From positions 682,001 through 746,000 of the forward strand of contig JAHLMK010000007.1 of assembly GCA_019915135.1 (NCBI GenBank): a stretch of DNA of 64,000 nucleotides. The letters run 5' to 3'. The notes under the pieces were generated by a model. It had not been told where the DNA came from and did no database searches. It worked only from the letters and a program-made list of their open reading frames with translations. The position numbers and the translations under genes were made by a program. This document shows positions 31,030 through 41,912 of the stretch, piece after piece. The stretch comes from Strobilurus pachycystidiatus (Eukaryota > Basidiomycota > Agaricomycetes > Agaricales > Physalacriaceae). Positions within the stretch are counted from its first letter, which is position 1. The number at the start of each line of letters is the position of its first letter.

Positions 31030-32793
31030 TCAGAAAGCAGAAAACGCAGTGACTACATCAATCGTCAGAGAATCATAAGGAATTGGATATATAAGTACGG
31101 ACCTCAGACTCTTATCGGAGAGGATGATTTTAATCATTGTTTCATCCAGGTACGGGCAGTCGGCTGGGTACTGCGTCGTCAAGTTGATCTTGGTGACTCC
31201 GTCTTCCATTTTGCGTTTCTTGGTAGGAACGGAGATTCTGCCTCCGAACTTCCGCTTGGCACCTGTAGGATTATACTCGTCATGCGCAAAAGTGAGCGCC
31301 AGGGCACAGCCACATCAGTGCCAAATTACGGTGGCATGTGGCTGTGCCCTGGCGCTCACTTTTGCGCACAACGAGTAGAAGATGAAGTTTGTGTCGTCCG
31401 GCGCTGACCATCTCTCTACCTGGCACATGGGTTTGACACCGACTGCCTGTTCCGGCTTCAAGGCAACGCTGGGACGTGAACCAGGAGACGAGCTGGGAGG
31501 AAAATGGGGTTGGACGGGGAATGTGTGCGAAGGCAGGGACATTCTGCGACCGGTATGTGCATCAACCGTAAACTGGAAGTTCTCCAACGCCGGACCAAAA
31601 GTCACAGCAGGTTCGGGATTATGGACGGTTGCCCCCCAGGTCGATGAGGGATTATGGGGACTGAACGCGTCGCAAGACGCGTTCTGAGCTATTGCATCAT
31701 GGTAGGCTGACTGATCCGCGATGAAAGGTTGTTCAGCAGTGGGCTGATACGCAACAGCGCCTAAGGCAGCGCCATAGTCGATAAAGGGTGCTCAAATATG
31801 GCCGTCCTCGATAGAGACGTTCATGGGAAATGATTGCTCAAGTTGAATAGCGGGGGTCAGAAATGACTGCTCAGAGTGAGGAGCGATAGTCAGAGGAGTG
31901 CCCCAGATTGGGTGTGTCACAGTGGTGGTGGTAGTATAAACGGTGCCATCGGGCATGACAGTCAAAGTGAACATGGATTGGGAAGGTGCAGATGTTGCAG
32001 CAGAATCGTAGGCGGCACGGTCAATTGGCATCTGGTACAACAAAACCTGGGTATTCTTGACGGCGGGTGGGGGAATAGTGGGCGGCTTGACAAAGGGCGC
32101 GGGAGCATCAAAATAGCCAAAGTGGTGGGAACCTGCGAAAGTTGGGCAATATTGTGTAGTGATTGAATTCAAGGAGTGTGGTTGTCCGTGGAGATGGCCG
32201 GCATCGACGGGATGTTGGAAATGATTGTTGGGCTGAGTGACATATTCAGAGCCTGGCTGGGTTGAGGCAACAAAGTTATCGAGTAGAGTCCAATCCATGG
32301 ACTCCAAGCTTGAGTAGTTGTTATCGTGTGCGACTGTAGTACTAACGTCGTATACTTTGCCTCTTTCCATGTAGAAAGTGGCCTCGCTGATCAGGATAAT
32401 CAACACAACGAAGAGCGCGCTACAAAATTCACCCACCTAGTAAAGCTCATGAAGTTGGTTTGATAAGAAGACACGGTTCTGATATCTACAATATTTCAGT
32501 AGGCCATGCTAAAAGCGAGATTTGACTCACTGATGACTTGTAGCACAAAGAAAGGTAACAGCAAAGCCCGCAGCGCTGGACAAGAGGACGAAGACGGTGG
32601 TATGAGGAGAGTAAACGCGGGCCCCACTTCTCTTATACTGCCACCAAGGATCTCGTGACTCAGGTTTTATTTGTGCATGTGTGAGTGGACAATGGTGCAT
32701 TGTTCGCCATTTTGGATAGCTGGCATACTGTCCAATTTGGGAAGACCATATCAGGTAGACAATGAGGCCTGTAGCCCTGAAGATACAGAGCAT
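31030..32793 (-). CDS. Unresolved multi-exon gene with membrane segments and a Ser/Pro/Thr-rich tail
   Basis: From the minus strand, an exon ending near 32527 encodes MLCIFRATGLIVYLIWSSQIG and VFVLLSSAAGFAVTFLCA. A second block (32436-31792) starts with FCSALFVVLIILISEATFY and continues into a Gln/Thr/Pro-rich segment. A third (about 31780-31370) ends TNFIFYS. After a perfect hairpin, a Lys/Arg-rich segment (HDEYNPTGAKRKFGGRISV, then KKRKMEDG) runs to a TGA at 31032-31030. An upstream acceptor (TCGTAG at 32799) implies more exons. The blocks use different frames and at least one in-frame TAG, so either several introns or decay must be assumed. The KKRK stretch could be a nuclear signal. I do not recognise the family. 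Confidence 0.45.
31270..31381. repeat. Perfect 32-bp inverted repeat (hairpin) inside an ORF
   Basis: The arm 31284-31315 is the exact reverse complement of 31336-31367 with a 20-nt spacer. With a few mismatches the arms extend to about 31270 and 31381. Read on the minus strand, the coding frame before and after the hairpin is the same; a TGA lies in the loop. A possible 84-nt intron (31359-31276, GTGAGC...CGAG) would remove nearly all of it in frame. Confidence 0.9.
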
Positions 32794-32829
32794 TGCGTAA
32801 ATTGCCTACGATGAGGACTGTAAGTGAAA

Positions 32830-32982
32830 ATGGTTGAGTTCAAGGATGGTGAAGAAGCTCATAAGCACATCACCCTTAGCACCGTGGAAGAATTAGTGCA
32901 ACAGGGAGTGGACAGCTTGTCAGCCGAGTTTCCGGTGATGGCGGCACACCGGCTGGCAGGACCTCTGATACCACTTTATTAA
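32830..32982 (+). CDS. Short ORF sharing a 30-nt block with the right edge of the window
   Basis: The 50-codon ORF (MVEFKDGEEAHKHITLSTVE...) contains LVQQGVDSLSA. The same peptide and 30 identical bases occur on the minus strand at 63863-63892. In both places the identity starts immediately after an AG. It may be a fragment of the same gene family or a shuffled exon. It is too short to assign, and I am unsure it is expressed. Confidence 0.3.
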   Translation: MVEFKDGEEAHKHITLSTVEELVQQGVDSLSAEFPVMAAHRLAGPLIPLY

Positions 32983-33407
32983 ATGTTAATTTCATGCAAA
33001 ATAATAGTTCAAGAGACTGATAATCGTCATGACTCGGGCGCCATCAAGTTCTTGTTCTCTGTCGGTCATGTCGCATGATGGTCTCCAAGATCATCTACTT
33101 AACGTAGAAATAGGTACACCAAGCATCATCACCCATCAGCAGGTAATGCAGCGACAGAGAACCTGTGGAGATATATAGGTCGTACCATGACAACACTGGT
33201 ATGTTGATGCAATTGTTATAGCACTACAATTACTTACATGTGCTAGCGTCAATCTGAAGACTGTCAGAATTACCTCATCAGCCAAATAGAGCACACAAAG
33301 CCCAAGAAAACTGAGTGTGTCGCAGTCGTACCACCGTTATCAAAGAAGTAAAAGCATGTGGCGTTGCAGTTGTTATCAAAGTAACAGTAGGGCTACCAAG
33401 TATAGTA
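32983..33407. other. Intergenic region, nothing recognised
   Basis: I find no coding signature, repeat or RNA in this AT-rich stretch. Confidence 0.4.
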
Positions 33408-35245
33408 CTATTCATCAACATCTGTAAGGTCTATCTCTGGTATCAAAGCGTCCGCATCATCAAAAACAAGAATTAGCGGTTTCACTCCACTTTCATCGAA
33501 GTCGTCGTCGGCTGGGCTCTTCTCAAAGTTTAACAAGCTCTCTTCGACCTCTTCTGCCTCTGCATTCTCTTCAATATAGCCAACTACCGAATGGCTCTCT
33601 TGGAAGGCTTTTTGTCCCTCAAGAAACGGAACCTGTAACTCAAAGAAGTCCTCTTCCTGGAGTTCCATCTCTTGTATATTGTCAGCATTGTTCAAATGTT
33701 CGCAGGCGTCCAGAAGTTGTCCATAAATACTCCAGAAAGTCTGTGAAGTCACCAAGGGACTTCCCAAAGCCACATAAATATCGTTGATGGTCTGTTCGAA
33801 ATCCGTCGGTACGAGAACAAATACTGGATTGTCTTTAGGACACCATGACGTCTCGACTTGATCCAGAATCTCGTCGGATACATGTACCTGGAAATTAGTT
33901 AGATGGCACTCATATGAACAAAGACAGCGACAGCATGTATGTATTACCATGAAATTATGGTGGCCCCAATGTCCAGGCTTATCGTGAAGAAGTTGTGGGA
34001 TCTCTTGTGGAAGAGCCTTATGAGGTGAATGTCGTCGCTTAGTATGGTTGAATTTGTCTCGCCACGAATCCAATTCAGCCTGCATCCACGGTATTGCAAG
34101 CCACCTGAAGATCATGCTGCATGTGGTAGTAAATCAGAAAGATGGCTTTATTGTGCTTGTTTGTTTGACATACCGATGAAGAGGATTGGCGTAATCGTAC
34201 AGTCCCACAAACACCCCAGCATTGAGCATTTCTTCGAATCCTGGACTGAATGTACGCCGTAGGACTGACCACGAAATCTCAGGCTTGATATTCTGATGAT
34301 TATGGCACACTTTGTGTTGCAGAGAACCTCGAAGAGTAGGATCAAGTGTCTGACGTATCACTGTCTGAACGTTCGCAACAACAACGTTTTCTGTTCCTGG
34401 ATCGCCTTGTGTTTTGAGAGGAACACCTATATTAGATCAGTACAGGAGCGAGTGAGAGACATTTTGAATCTCATACCTCCATTCTTGCGAGCGGTTTCAA
34501 AATAATAACCACCAATCAGAATGGGATTCTTATTTGTCCACCAGACTTTGAGCCAGTGAATAAGACCAGAAAATGGATCAACAGCACAGTGGAGAAAGAG
34601 CCCAAAGCGCTTCCATTTATCGTGTTGGTCAATAGATAGTGTTTCCATTACACCAGCACCATAATAGGTACGTCTCTTGAAACGCCGCACTTTTCGACTG
34701 AGAACAAGATTTGGCTCGACAAATTTGAGAAAATTAGCCATGTCCTTTCTATAGAGGTGTGAACATGGATGATAACAGAGAGAGATCTCAAAGCTCACTC
34801 GCTGATTTTTACATCATAATTAAGTCGAAATTCTCGTACCATCTCTCGAATTCCTAGGCTGGGAAAGCGCTGGCGGATTTCACGGTAGATATCATAGATA
34901 GCATTATTGTTGAGAGTTTTTCTTCGTTCTCCGTAAGCGCGATACTGTTTTCTGTCTAGAGGAAATTTAGCCAAATTCACGGCCATGCCTTGAGACAAAC
35001 ACACCCTATTCCATACTCCCCTTTGGGGAAATGGTCTAGAATATGAATTGCAATGGCTTTGTCGTCCATTCCCAGATGCCAATAGTACCGTAGCCATCGT
35101 TCAAGCTCAAAGGCTGGTCCTGCTTTAAAAATATGAGTAGTGTCACACAATAGCCCGTAAAGTTGTGAGCAAACTTACGGACAGGTAAATACTGGTTGGG
35201 CCTTTTCCCAAATGGCATTTCCTTGGGACGACGACCTTTTCTCAT
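33408..35245 (-). CDS. DDE integrase-like protein of a basidiomycete family
   Basis: At least six exons run from MRKGRRPKEMPFGKRPNQYL (35245) to LIPEIDLTDVDE at 33408. After splicing, a helical N-terminal part (ELERWLRYYWHLGMDDKAI) is followed by a helix-turn-helix-like region (ELRQRFPSLGIREMVREF type). The RNase H-like integrase core includes a first Asp in SIDQHDKWKRFGL, a second in QGDPGTENVVVANVQ, and a Glu-bearing segment WSVLRRTFSPGFEEMLNAG. A C-terminal domain follows (FRWLAIPWMQAELDSW), with an acidic tail. The arrangement matches a widespread mushroom family annotated as integrase core domain proteins, whose mobility is uncertain. I see no terminal repeats here, so it may be a domesticated gene. 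It lies on the same strand directly downstream of the H3-tail gene. Confidence 0.75.
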
Positions 35246-35803
35246 GAGAGTAAAAGATGAAACAGACTCAAATCACGCACACTGTGACAATGACATCATG
35301 AGGCTTGACTACCGAATAACTTCAATAAGTACTCAATTCCCGTATACTTTCCAGCCCATAGACTGGTGGACCCAGTAGTTTTCCTCATTCAATGGCGCCC
35401 CAAATGCAATTTCCCACGTGCTTGGAGACCGCCCGCGGGATCTCTGGTTTCTTTCTAAAAGCCTCCCGTCACCTGGAAGACGGCAATGACAGCGTCGGAC
35501 GACACCATCCGGCGGAAATATTGGGCACTCATGACGGTCAAGTTCATGGACAATTCGGAGGCCGATTTATGCCCCGGAGACACAGACGGGTTGAACGAGT
35601 TGAACAACCCCTGCCGACAATGGAGCATGTACTGATCAACCATTGATTCCCTCACCCCATCACCCGTTTCCGCGCCCTCGACAAAAGCCGGGATCTATGC
35701 TTGATCTTTGACTGTATATATTCATATATTCGTATCATCACCGCCCGCCTTTTCGCAGTTGCTGCTGCTGAATAATGAATGTATTTTGTACAAGAGTATA
35801 CGA
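35246..35803. other. Region between the integrase-like gene and the H3-tail gene
   Basis: A minus-strand ORF at 35655-35455 (66 codons, MRESMVDQYMLHCRQGLF) has some coding character but no family that I can name. The rest shows nothing. Confidence 0.35.
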
Positions 35804-37586
35804 CTAGTCGTTCATTTCTTCATCAGAGTCATCTTTGTTCTCGTCCTCCAATATCACCTCTGGAATTACACTCTTCTCAACCCAATAGTCGCCGCCACCT
35901 ACAGTAGGTCCAATCTTGATCCGAGTACCCTTGGGAGCGGTGGGCGGGAACTGATCGTTGTATACTCCCCCGCAATTTTGGTTTGAGCAGACCAACCTTC
36001 CTCGATTGTCGACCCACATCCGAAGAGCGTTACAGTCCAGGCACTGCTGAACGACAAGCCGGCCATACTGTATGCGGGTAATGTGATGAAGAACGTAGCG
36101 GTTGTCATGTCCGTCATAGAGAATGCGAACAACAGTCTCTAGTCCCAAAGCGCGCTCCAGTGGAATTGCCGTCCAAATAGCCTTGTCCCAGGGGTTTCCC
36201 AGGAGGAAGTGCTGCTCGAATAGGCGTACCAAGAAAGTATTGGTGTAGCTGGCGTGAAGAGCAATGGTTTCAAAACCAACAATCACATCGAAGATGCTAA
36301 AACCGCAATGAGAAAATGACAAGACAGAATATAAGTCACATACCCCCGTCTGTAGAAACGGTGAATGTCCTGTTCAGCATTGGAACGAATCCACGGCCCA
36401 CCACAGCAACCAAATACGCAGACCGAATCAGCTGCCTTGATGATACGTGTAAGCGTACTGTTGCTCTCGAATAAGAAATTTGTAAACTATGCGAGCGTGA
36501 GCAGCCTCATAAGCAAGACAACGCAAACATACCTGATTGATGCGATATGCTACAGGTGTATCTGATGAGCCGGCATGGAGGTCTCCTTTGTCAGGTGTGG
36601 AATGTGTATATATGACTGTAATGATGCGGGTCGGCCTGCGGAACCGTCAGTAAAAGCAGAAGGATCGACGATAATCACTCTCACCGAAGAAGTTCTACAT
36701 ATGCACCAAGTTCAACAAGAACTTGTGCAAATTTACTCGTACGCTTCTCATCAGGAAAACAAAACGGTACGTCAAGAATAGTCATCTTGTTGCTTCCGCT
36801 GCCCTCGTGTTCAAAATGGTCAAAGAACGACCCGTAGATGGCTTCGGCGGCTCCACCGTCGGTTGGAATGCTGTACTGATGAAAGTTGATGATTAGAAGA
36901 GATGTTGTGTTGCTGAACGTGAACAGGATAGGCCCGCAAGGTCCTGCTTGAAACTGAGCCTTGCAAATCTCTCCGTTGATACGCAAGCCCTAAAAATTTG
37001 GCTAAGAGTAACATGGAGGATGACAAGAGAAAGACTGACGTTCCACGGATCCTGAGGGCAAATGGGATTTTGCCCCACTGTAATGAGGCCTTTCTCTTTG
37101 TCCTGGCCTACTTGCTGTCTGAATGTGGCCTGCTGGACATAGTAGATCTCGAGATGGCAATTGGCGCATTGAAAAGATATGATAGCAGATACCAGGTCGC
37201 CGTCAAAGTATATAAGGAGGCATCCCGGTGTATCCTTCTCGTCCTTGGGTGTGCGCCAGCAATAAGCGCGTCGACAATTGTCGCAGGTGATGAGACGACC
37301 ACCATCATGGCAGACGGCACAAAACTAGACACGCATCAGGGGGGAAAAAATCAAAAAGAGCATAGATAATTACACGGCTTGATAGTATATCTTCATCCTG
37401 GTCGTTAGCCTGGTATGGGACACGGCGGACCGTAAAACCAGGTTTGGGCTGAGGAGGCTTCCGATCAACAGGCTTCACAAGACGAAAAGGGTTGCCCAGA
37501 GCGCGTTGAGGACGTAGAGAGATGAATTGAACCCTACGCGCCGGTCCTCCTTTGGATAATGACGGAGTCTGCTTTGTCCTCGCCAT
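35804..37586 (-). CDS. PHD-like Cys-rich protein with a histone H3 tail at its N-terminus
   Basis: Six exons in phase run from ATG 37586 to a TAG near 35804; exon 1 is 37586-37374 and intron 1 is 37373-37325. The protein begins MARTKQTPSLSKGGPARR: residues 1-7 are identical to histone H3 around Lys4, and SKGGPARR echoes H3 STGGKAPRK. A basic linker follows (about 20-70). A PHD-like zinc-binding cluster comes next (FCAVCHDGGRLITCDNCRRAYC, then CANCHLEIYYVQQ). An alpha/beta domain with TILDVPFCFPDEKRTSKFAQVLVELGAYV follows, then a region with FLVRLFEQHFLLGNPWDKAIWTAIPLERALG. The end has a Cys cluster (CLDCNALRMWV...LVCSNQNCGGVYND) and an acidic tail. The tail could recruit or decoy H3K4 readers and writers. 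The function is inferred, and I recognise no named family. Confidence 0.75.
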
Positions 37587-39339
37587 GGTGGTCGCGAGAA
37601 GAGGGCGTGCAGGGTTGGAGACAAAAACGGAAGTTCAACCATGATCGCCATCAGAGAATTGTTTTCTCTCCTTCTCTCCACCACCAACCACCATCACCGA
37701 CGAGAAACACGACCCAGACACGACCCGAGCTCGATAGGCGTGTTCTCCGCCCACCCCGACTCCACCCGCCGTCTGTCTGTCTGCCTTGCCGCCGTCTTTT
37801 TGCCGTAGCACCCTATCATAGTTTTGTATATTCTCTTCCCCCGCCGCTTGACCGTCGCTGCCTACCGATGCGTTGTCCTCCTTGCCCAAGACCGTCGCTG
37901 CTTACCGACGTGTTGTCTGCCTTGCCGCCTGCCCCTGCCGAATGCAAACGGTGATACCTGACCCAATGATCGGCATGAACGGATTGTTTCGCGGCCGCCT
38001 CGGCATTCCTTTTATCTTCTCTCTCTTTGGTCGGATGCTCCTGCCCCTCCTCTAAGTTCTACCCCAGGCCCTGCCATAACGGCTACCTGGTGAGCTCGGC
38101 TTATTGGGGTGGTAGAGAGCGTGGCAAGACGTACAGACGAAGTTGTTGCTGACAAGAGGCGATGACATCGCCGTGTGCGCACCTTCCACAACCGGCGGGT
38201 CCAGTGGGCTGTGCCGCGTAAACAACAACAACAACAACAACAACCATCCGTCCACGTCGAGAATTGTTTTCTCTCCTTCTCTCCACCACCATCCGTCCAC
38301 GTCGAGCTCCAAACGGACTCGCTAGCTGCTCCAAACGGACAGACGTCGACGGCGCTGGTATCTTTCTCACTCTGCCGCTGGTTTCCGCTCCAAACGGACG
38401 GACTCGCTGCTCCAAACGGACAGGACCACTGTGCATCTTTTTTGCCTCCCTCAGCACTGAGACTGGTTTCCGCTTCAAACGAACGGACTTGCTGCTCCAA
38501 ACGGACAGGGCCACTCTCATTTGTGTTGGTATTCCGTATCTTACTTGTTGGACTGGATATCCGTCGTTGTTGTCTGCTGGCACGGCGGCCAAGGAGGTGC
38601 GTAGTCATTCTATTTTTTACCCTTCAATTTTGACGTTGTAGACACCAATCATCCCTTCCTCCACATTCCACCACCTGCCTGCAGCCTCCGTTGTCTGCGT
38701 CGCCGTTACTCACGGGTATCGGTGCAGCACGACGCGGAGGGCCAGCACCACATGCCGAGTCGCGCGTGAGCAGCTTCTTGGCTGCTCATCGGCGCTCTGT
38801 TTGGCCGTGCCCTGCCCACCCTCCACCATTCCCTATCTGTTTTGACTAAGGACCGGTTCACCAAGCTCGAGTTGATGCGCCCTCATCACCCAGAAAGTAG
38901 TTCAATTCTTATTGACAGTATCTAGGCAATGGCAGTACCTCAACAACGACGGAGATACTACAGTACTGAGACCAATATTTGACGACGTCTGGAGCGCGAA
39001 CCATTCGCCATCTATACGCTACGTGGAAGGCGTCGCTTTGAGGCTACTTCGTGTCGCTTCTTTGCCAATGCCGCTGTAGCTGCTTCCAGACTCTTTTTCT
39101 TTCTACTCGGTTTCTTCGCTTTCTTTTTCGACAGTGCCTGTACCTCATAGTGTAGCCCGTATTTCCAATGTGCCACATCTACTCCGCGCTCCTTGAAATC
39201 GCCTTCTCTCCACTCTTTCTTCTTTCGTTTGAGATTGGAGGTGTCTCTGGTTCGCTTACAAATAGTGTGGTCAGTCTCAATCTGAAGCTGAACGGTTTGA
39301 GGTATGTTAGGATCGTTCTGTGCATAGAGGATGAATCTG
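37587..39339. other. Low-complexity, repeat-rich region without a convincing gene
   Basis: A 30-odd-bp block, gagaattgttttctctccttctctccaccacc, occurs at about 37655-37686 and again at about 38260-38290. A (aac)n tract sits near 38221-38242. The region holds several Ser/Pro/Arg-rich ORFs on both strands that overlap and share these repeats, so I treat them as non-coding. 38640-39339 shows nothing recognisable. Confidence 0.5.
38307..38506. repeat. Six copies of a ctccaaacggac motif
   Basis: Copies start near 38307, 38329, 38388, 38410, 38473 (cttcaaacgaac variant) and 38495, often followed by ggactcgctgctccaaacggacagg as a pair. Spacing is irregular. They might bind a protein or be minisatellite debris. 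Confidence 0.75.
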
Positions 39340-41453
39340 TTACTTGTCTATCAGCTCTGGAATTCTGACAATAAGAGAAACAGACTTTTTGGTTCCGAAG
39401 ATGCGTAGCTCTGCCGTGCCACAGAAATCTAAGGGACCTACAACAAATTTTCGCTGAGTGGCCTTGATATACTGTGTTCCAAATATAGTCAGAGTACTGT
39501 GTGTGCGCATGAAAGATACATACAGCAATAGTTCTCTGCTCTTGCGTTTCACGTTCCTGTACATGCCACTCAGCATACTGATCTGTCCAGTTTGGTGGAA
39601 CGATGGTCCAGACGTGGATTTTCCGTAGTTTGTATAGATGTACACGGACGGTACCTTTTCGTTGTAGATCGAAAGTGTGATCAGGCGAGAGGTGTGTCGA
39701 AAGATCCAGAACCCGTCGAAAGAACGGCTTATTGTTATAGTATAGATCTAGACAGAAGGAAATATGTCATAGTCAGAGATGTTACGGACGCCACATACCA
39801 TAGTAAAACTTGCTGACAGGATCATGGGTGCGTGCTGGCGTTTGAGCATTGTCGGTAATCAGAGGAGCCATGATGATAGACGCCAGATGATCCGACTCGT
39901 ACATCCATTTGAGATAACCTATATGCAACGTGTCATGCACCTAATTGTCTCATCAGATGTGTACGTACTATAAATCGGCTAATTTATCTTACCTTGAGTG
40001 CGTTTGAAGTTATTCTGTTCACACTTGCTTGCATACGACCGTATACATAGAGCTCACGGTCGAATCTGAAATATGTCAATATATGTGCATCTTGAAATAT
40101 GATAACTTACGATGACATCTGCTTCCATGTTGCGCACACGGTCGTTTCATAATGGGAGAGAGCAACTCGTATGAGTCCTTCATTTTCGATATGTCCATCC
40201 CATAAAAGAGCAAACGAAGCTTCACATAGGCGCGCGAATCGAGAGGGACATCGAAGAACGTCACAGACCCTCATACGTCCATCTAAACCTGATAGCTTGT
40301 GAGGCAAGACAAAACATGTGAGAGAGTCTCATACCAGCTCGCGCAACGATTTTATTCGCCTCATAAACGCCAGCAAAGTTGAAAAGTGTGAGCTCCTGTT
40401 GAAGAAAGGGAACCAGAGCATGTTCCGAACGCTTCGATTTCGGGTTCAAGTATTTCTCGATGAACTTGGGTGTGTGTGACAACCACTCCTGATAAGATTC
40501 CTTGACAGACAATGGGAGGGTTCGCGAGTGACGCGGAGGCGGATCATCATAGAAGTGAAGAGCATGGGTAGGAGAACAGATAGGTGAGAGAATCGTGTTC
40601 TTGCGCAAGAAGTCGAGTTTTGTAACCCATTCGTGCTGATGATATGTTGTTAGTGTATTGAACTACAGTAGAGTGTAGTACCCACCCCAACGTTACCGTC
40701 CATGCTGTTGACTGAGAGGACATGGTTCTCAAAATCGAAAGCAATGATAATCACGTAGCCTCGGCCCGTAGAAGGTACCTTAGATACAATGCGAGTCCAC
40801 ACGTCCTTTGTATAGAGGTTAATCGAAGCATGTAGAAGTGGGCGTACGACAAAGAATCTGTCATTGGAAAGTGGAAAGACGTATAGTCTTGGATGATATA
40901 TGGGTGGGAGTAGTCGAAGTTTAGCCGATTTGAATGCCGCAGGTGTGCTAGATCTCGACAGTTCAGGGACAACATGTTTGGGCGGGTATAGATTTCGTTG
41001 AGCCTGTTTGCTATGAGGACCACGGAAGATAGGTCTGTCAAAGGTAAGACGACGGATCTACGAGTGTAGCGTATGTGAATATGAGGCTTTGAGGCTTGTC
41101 ATAGTCACTCACATATTGTACTTCTGGAGTTGGTTCGTGCTCCGAGGTAGTGACAGCTTGCTCAACACGATCGACATCTCCTTCTTCATCAGCTATATTG
41201 AACACGGACGCGATGCTTGCTGTAGTTCCTTGGTTACCCTAAACCCAGGGTCCCAAGTCAAACGAGATCAGTTGTCTTTTCCAGGTAGACATACCTTAAA
41301 TTCAGGTGCTTCTTCATAACGTCGCGAAGGGCTTTCATCAATGAATTTCTTGTCATCACCGTAGAAGTCCTGCACAAAGTTGCCTCGCACATGCTGGTGT
41401 GCATATGCCAGAGCAATCAAGTTGGCGTCAACCTCACGACCCTCCGGTGCCAT
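39340..41453 (-). CDS. Multi-exon gene, unrecognised product
   Basis: The likely start is MAPEGREVDANLIALAYAHQ (ATG 41453-41451) and the end is IVRIPELIDK before a TAA at 39340. Exons that read well include VQDFYGDDKKFIDESPSRRYEEAPEFK, an acidic segment (NIADEEGDVDRVEQA), RRLTFDRPIFRGPHSKQAQ with VVRPLLHASINLYTKDVWTRIV and YVIIIAFDFENHVLSVNS, KLDFLRKNTILSPICSPTHAL with LPLSVKESYQEWLSHTPKFI, and RMRVCDVLRCPSRFARLCEA. Introns of 40-60 nt with GT-AG borders separate them. The protein would be about 550-600 residues, soluble, mixed alpha/beta. I cannot name a domain. It precedes an alpha-kinase gene on the same strand, separated by a minisatellite. Confidence 0.5.
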
Positions 41454-41912
41454 GCAGATTGTGGAGATAGGATAGAAACAGATAGGTCTCTTAGGCGGGA
41501 CAGACAAACGTCAGTGGTGGGTACAAGTCAGACTGCATGGATCCGAGTACTTGTCTCAGGGCATGTGTCTGGTGACGGTGCCGGTATAATTATTATTAGC
41601 ATATCCTTGCTTCCGACCAACCACTTGTTCTCCCAGTCGACGGCGGTGGACCCAGTATTCTGGTTCGACAATCCGCGGGGGATGGCCTCTCACTCTAATC
41701 TTTCAGTTGATGTGGGTGAGACACCACCAACTGTAGCCCTTTTTTAATGCTGATTTTCTGAATCCTGCCGCGTTCACAGACCAAAGATGACCGGCATTAG
41801 ATCAGTCCAGTCCTTCCTATCGGTTCACCATCACTCTCTGGATTTCAAACATCCCTTTTCAGACTGCTCTGGGGGATCTTGAGTCCGCTGAACTTGATTG
41901 CCCCTTCAGTTC
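41454..41912. other. Region between the unrecognised gene and the minisatellite
   Basis: A minus-strand open stretch (about 41690-41565) encodes a Pro/Arg-rich peptide (RIVEPEYWVHRRRLGEQVV) and then a stop. It could be an upstream exon or a relic. Nothing else is seen. Confidence 0.3.

Noticed and set aside
37559..38641. Several Ser/Pro/Arg-rich ORFs on both strands
   Set aside because: They derive from low-complexity and ctccaaacggac repeats and overlap in all frames, with no start context or splice support.
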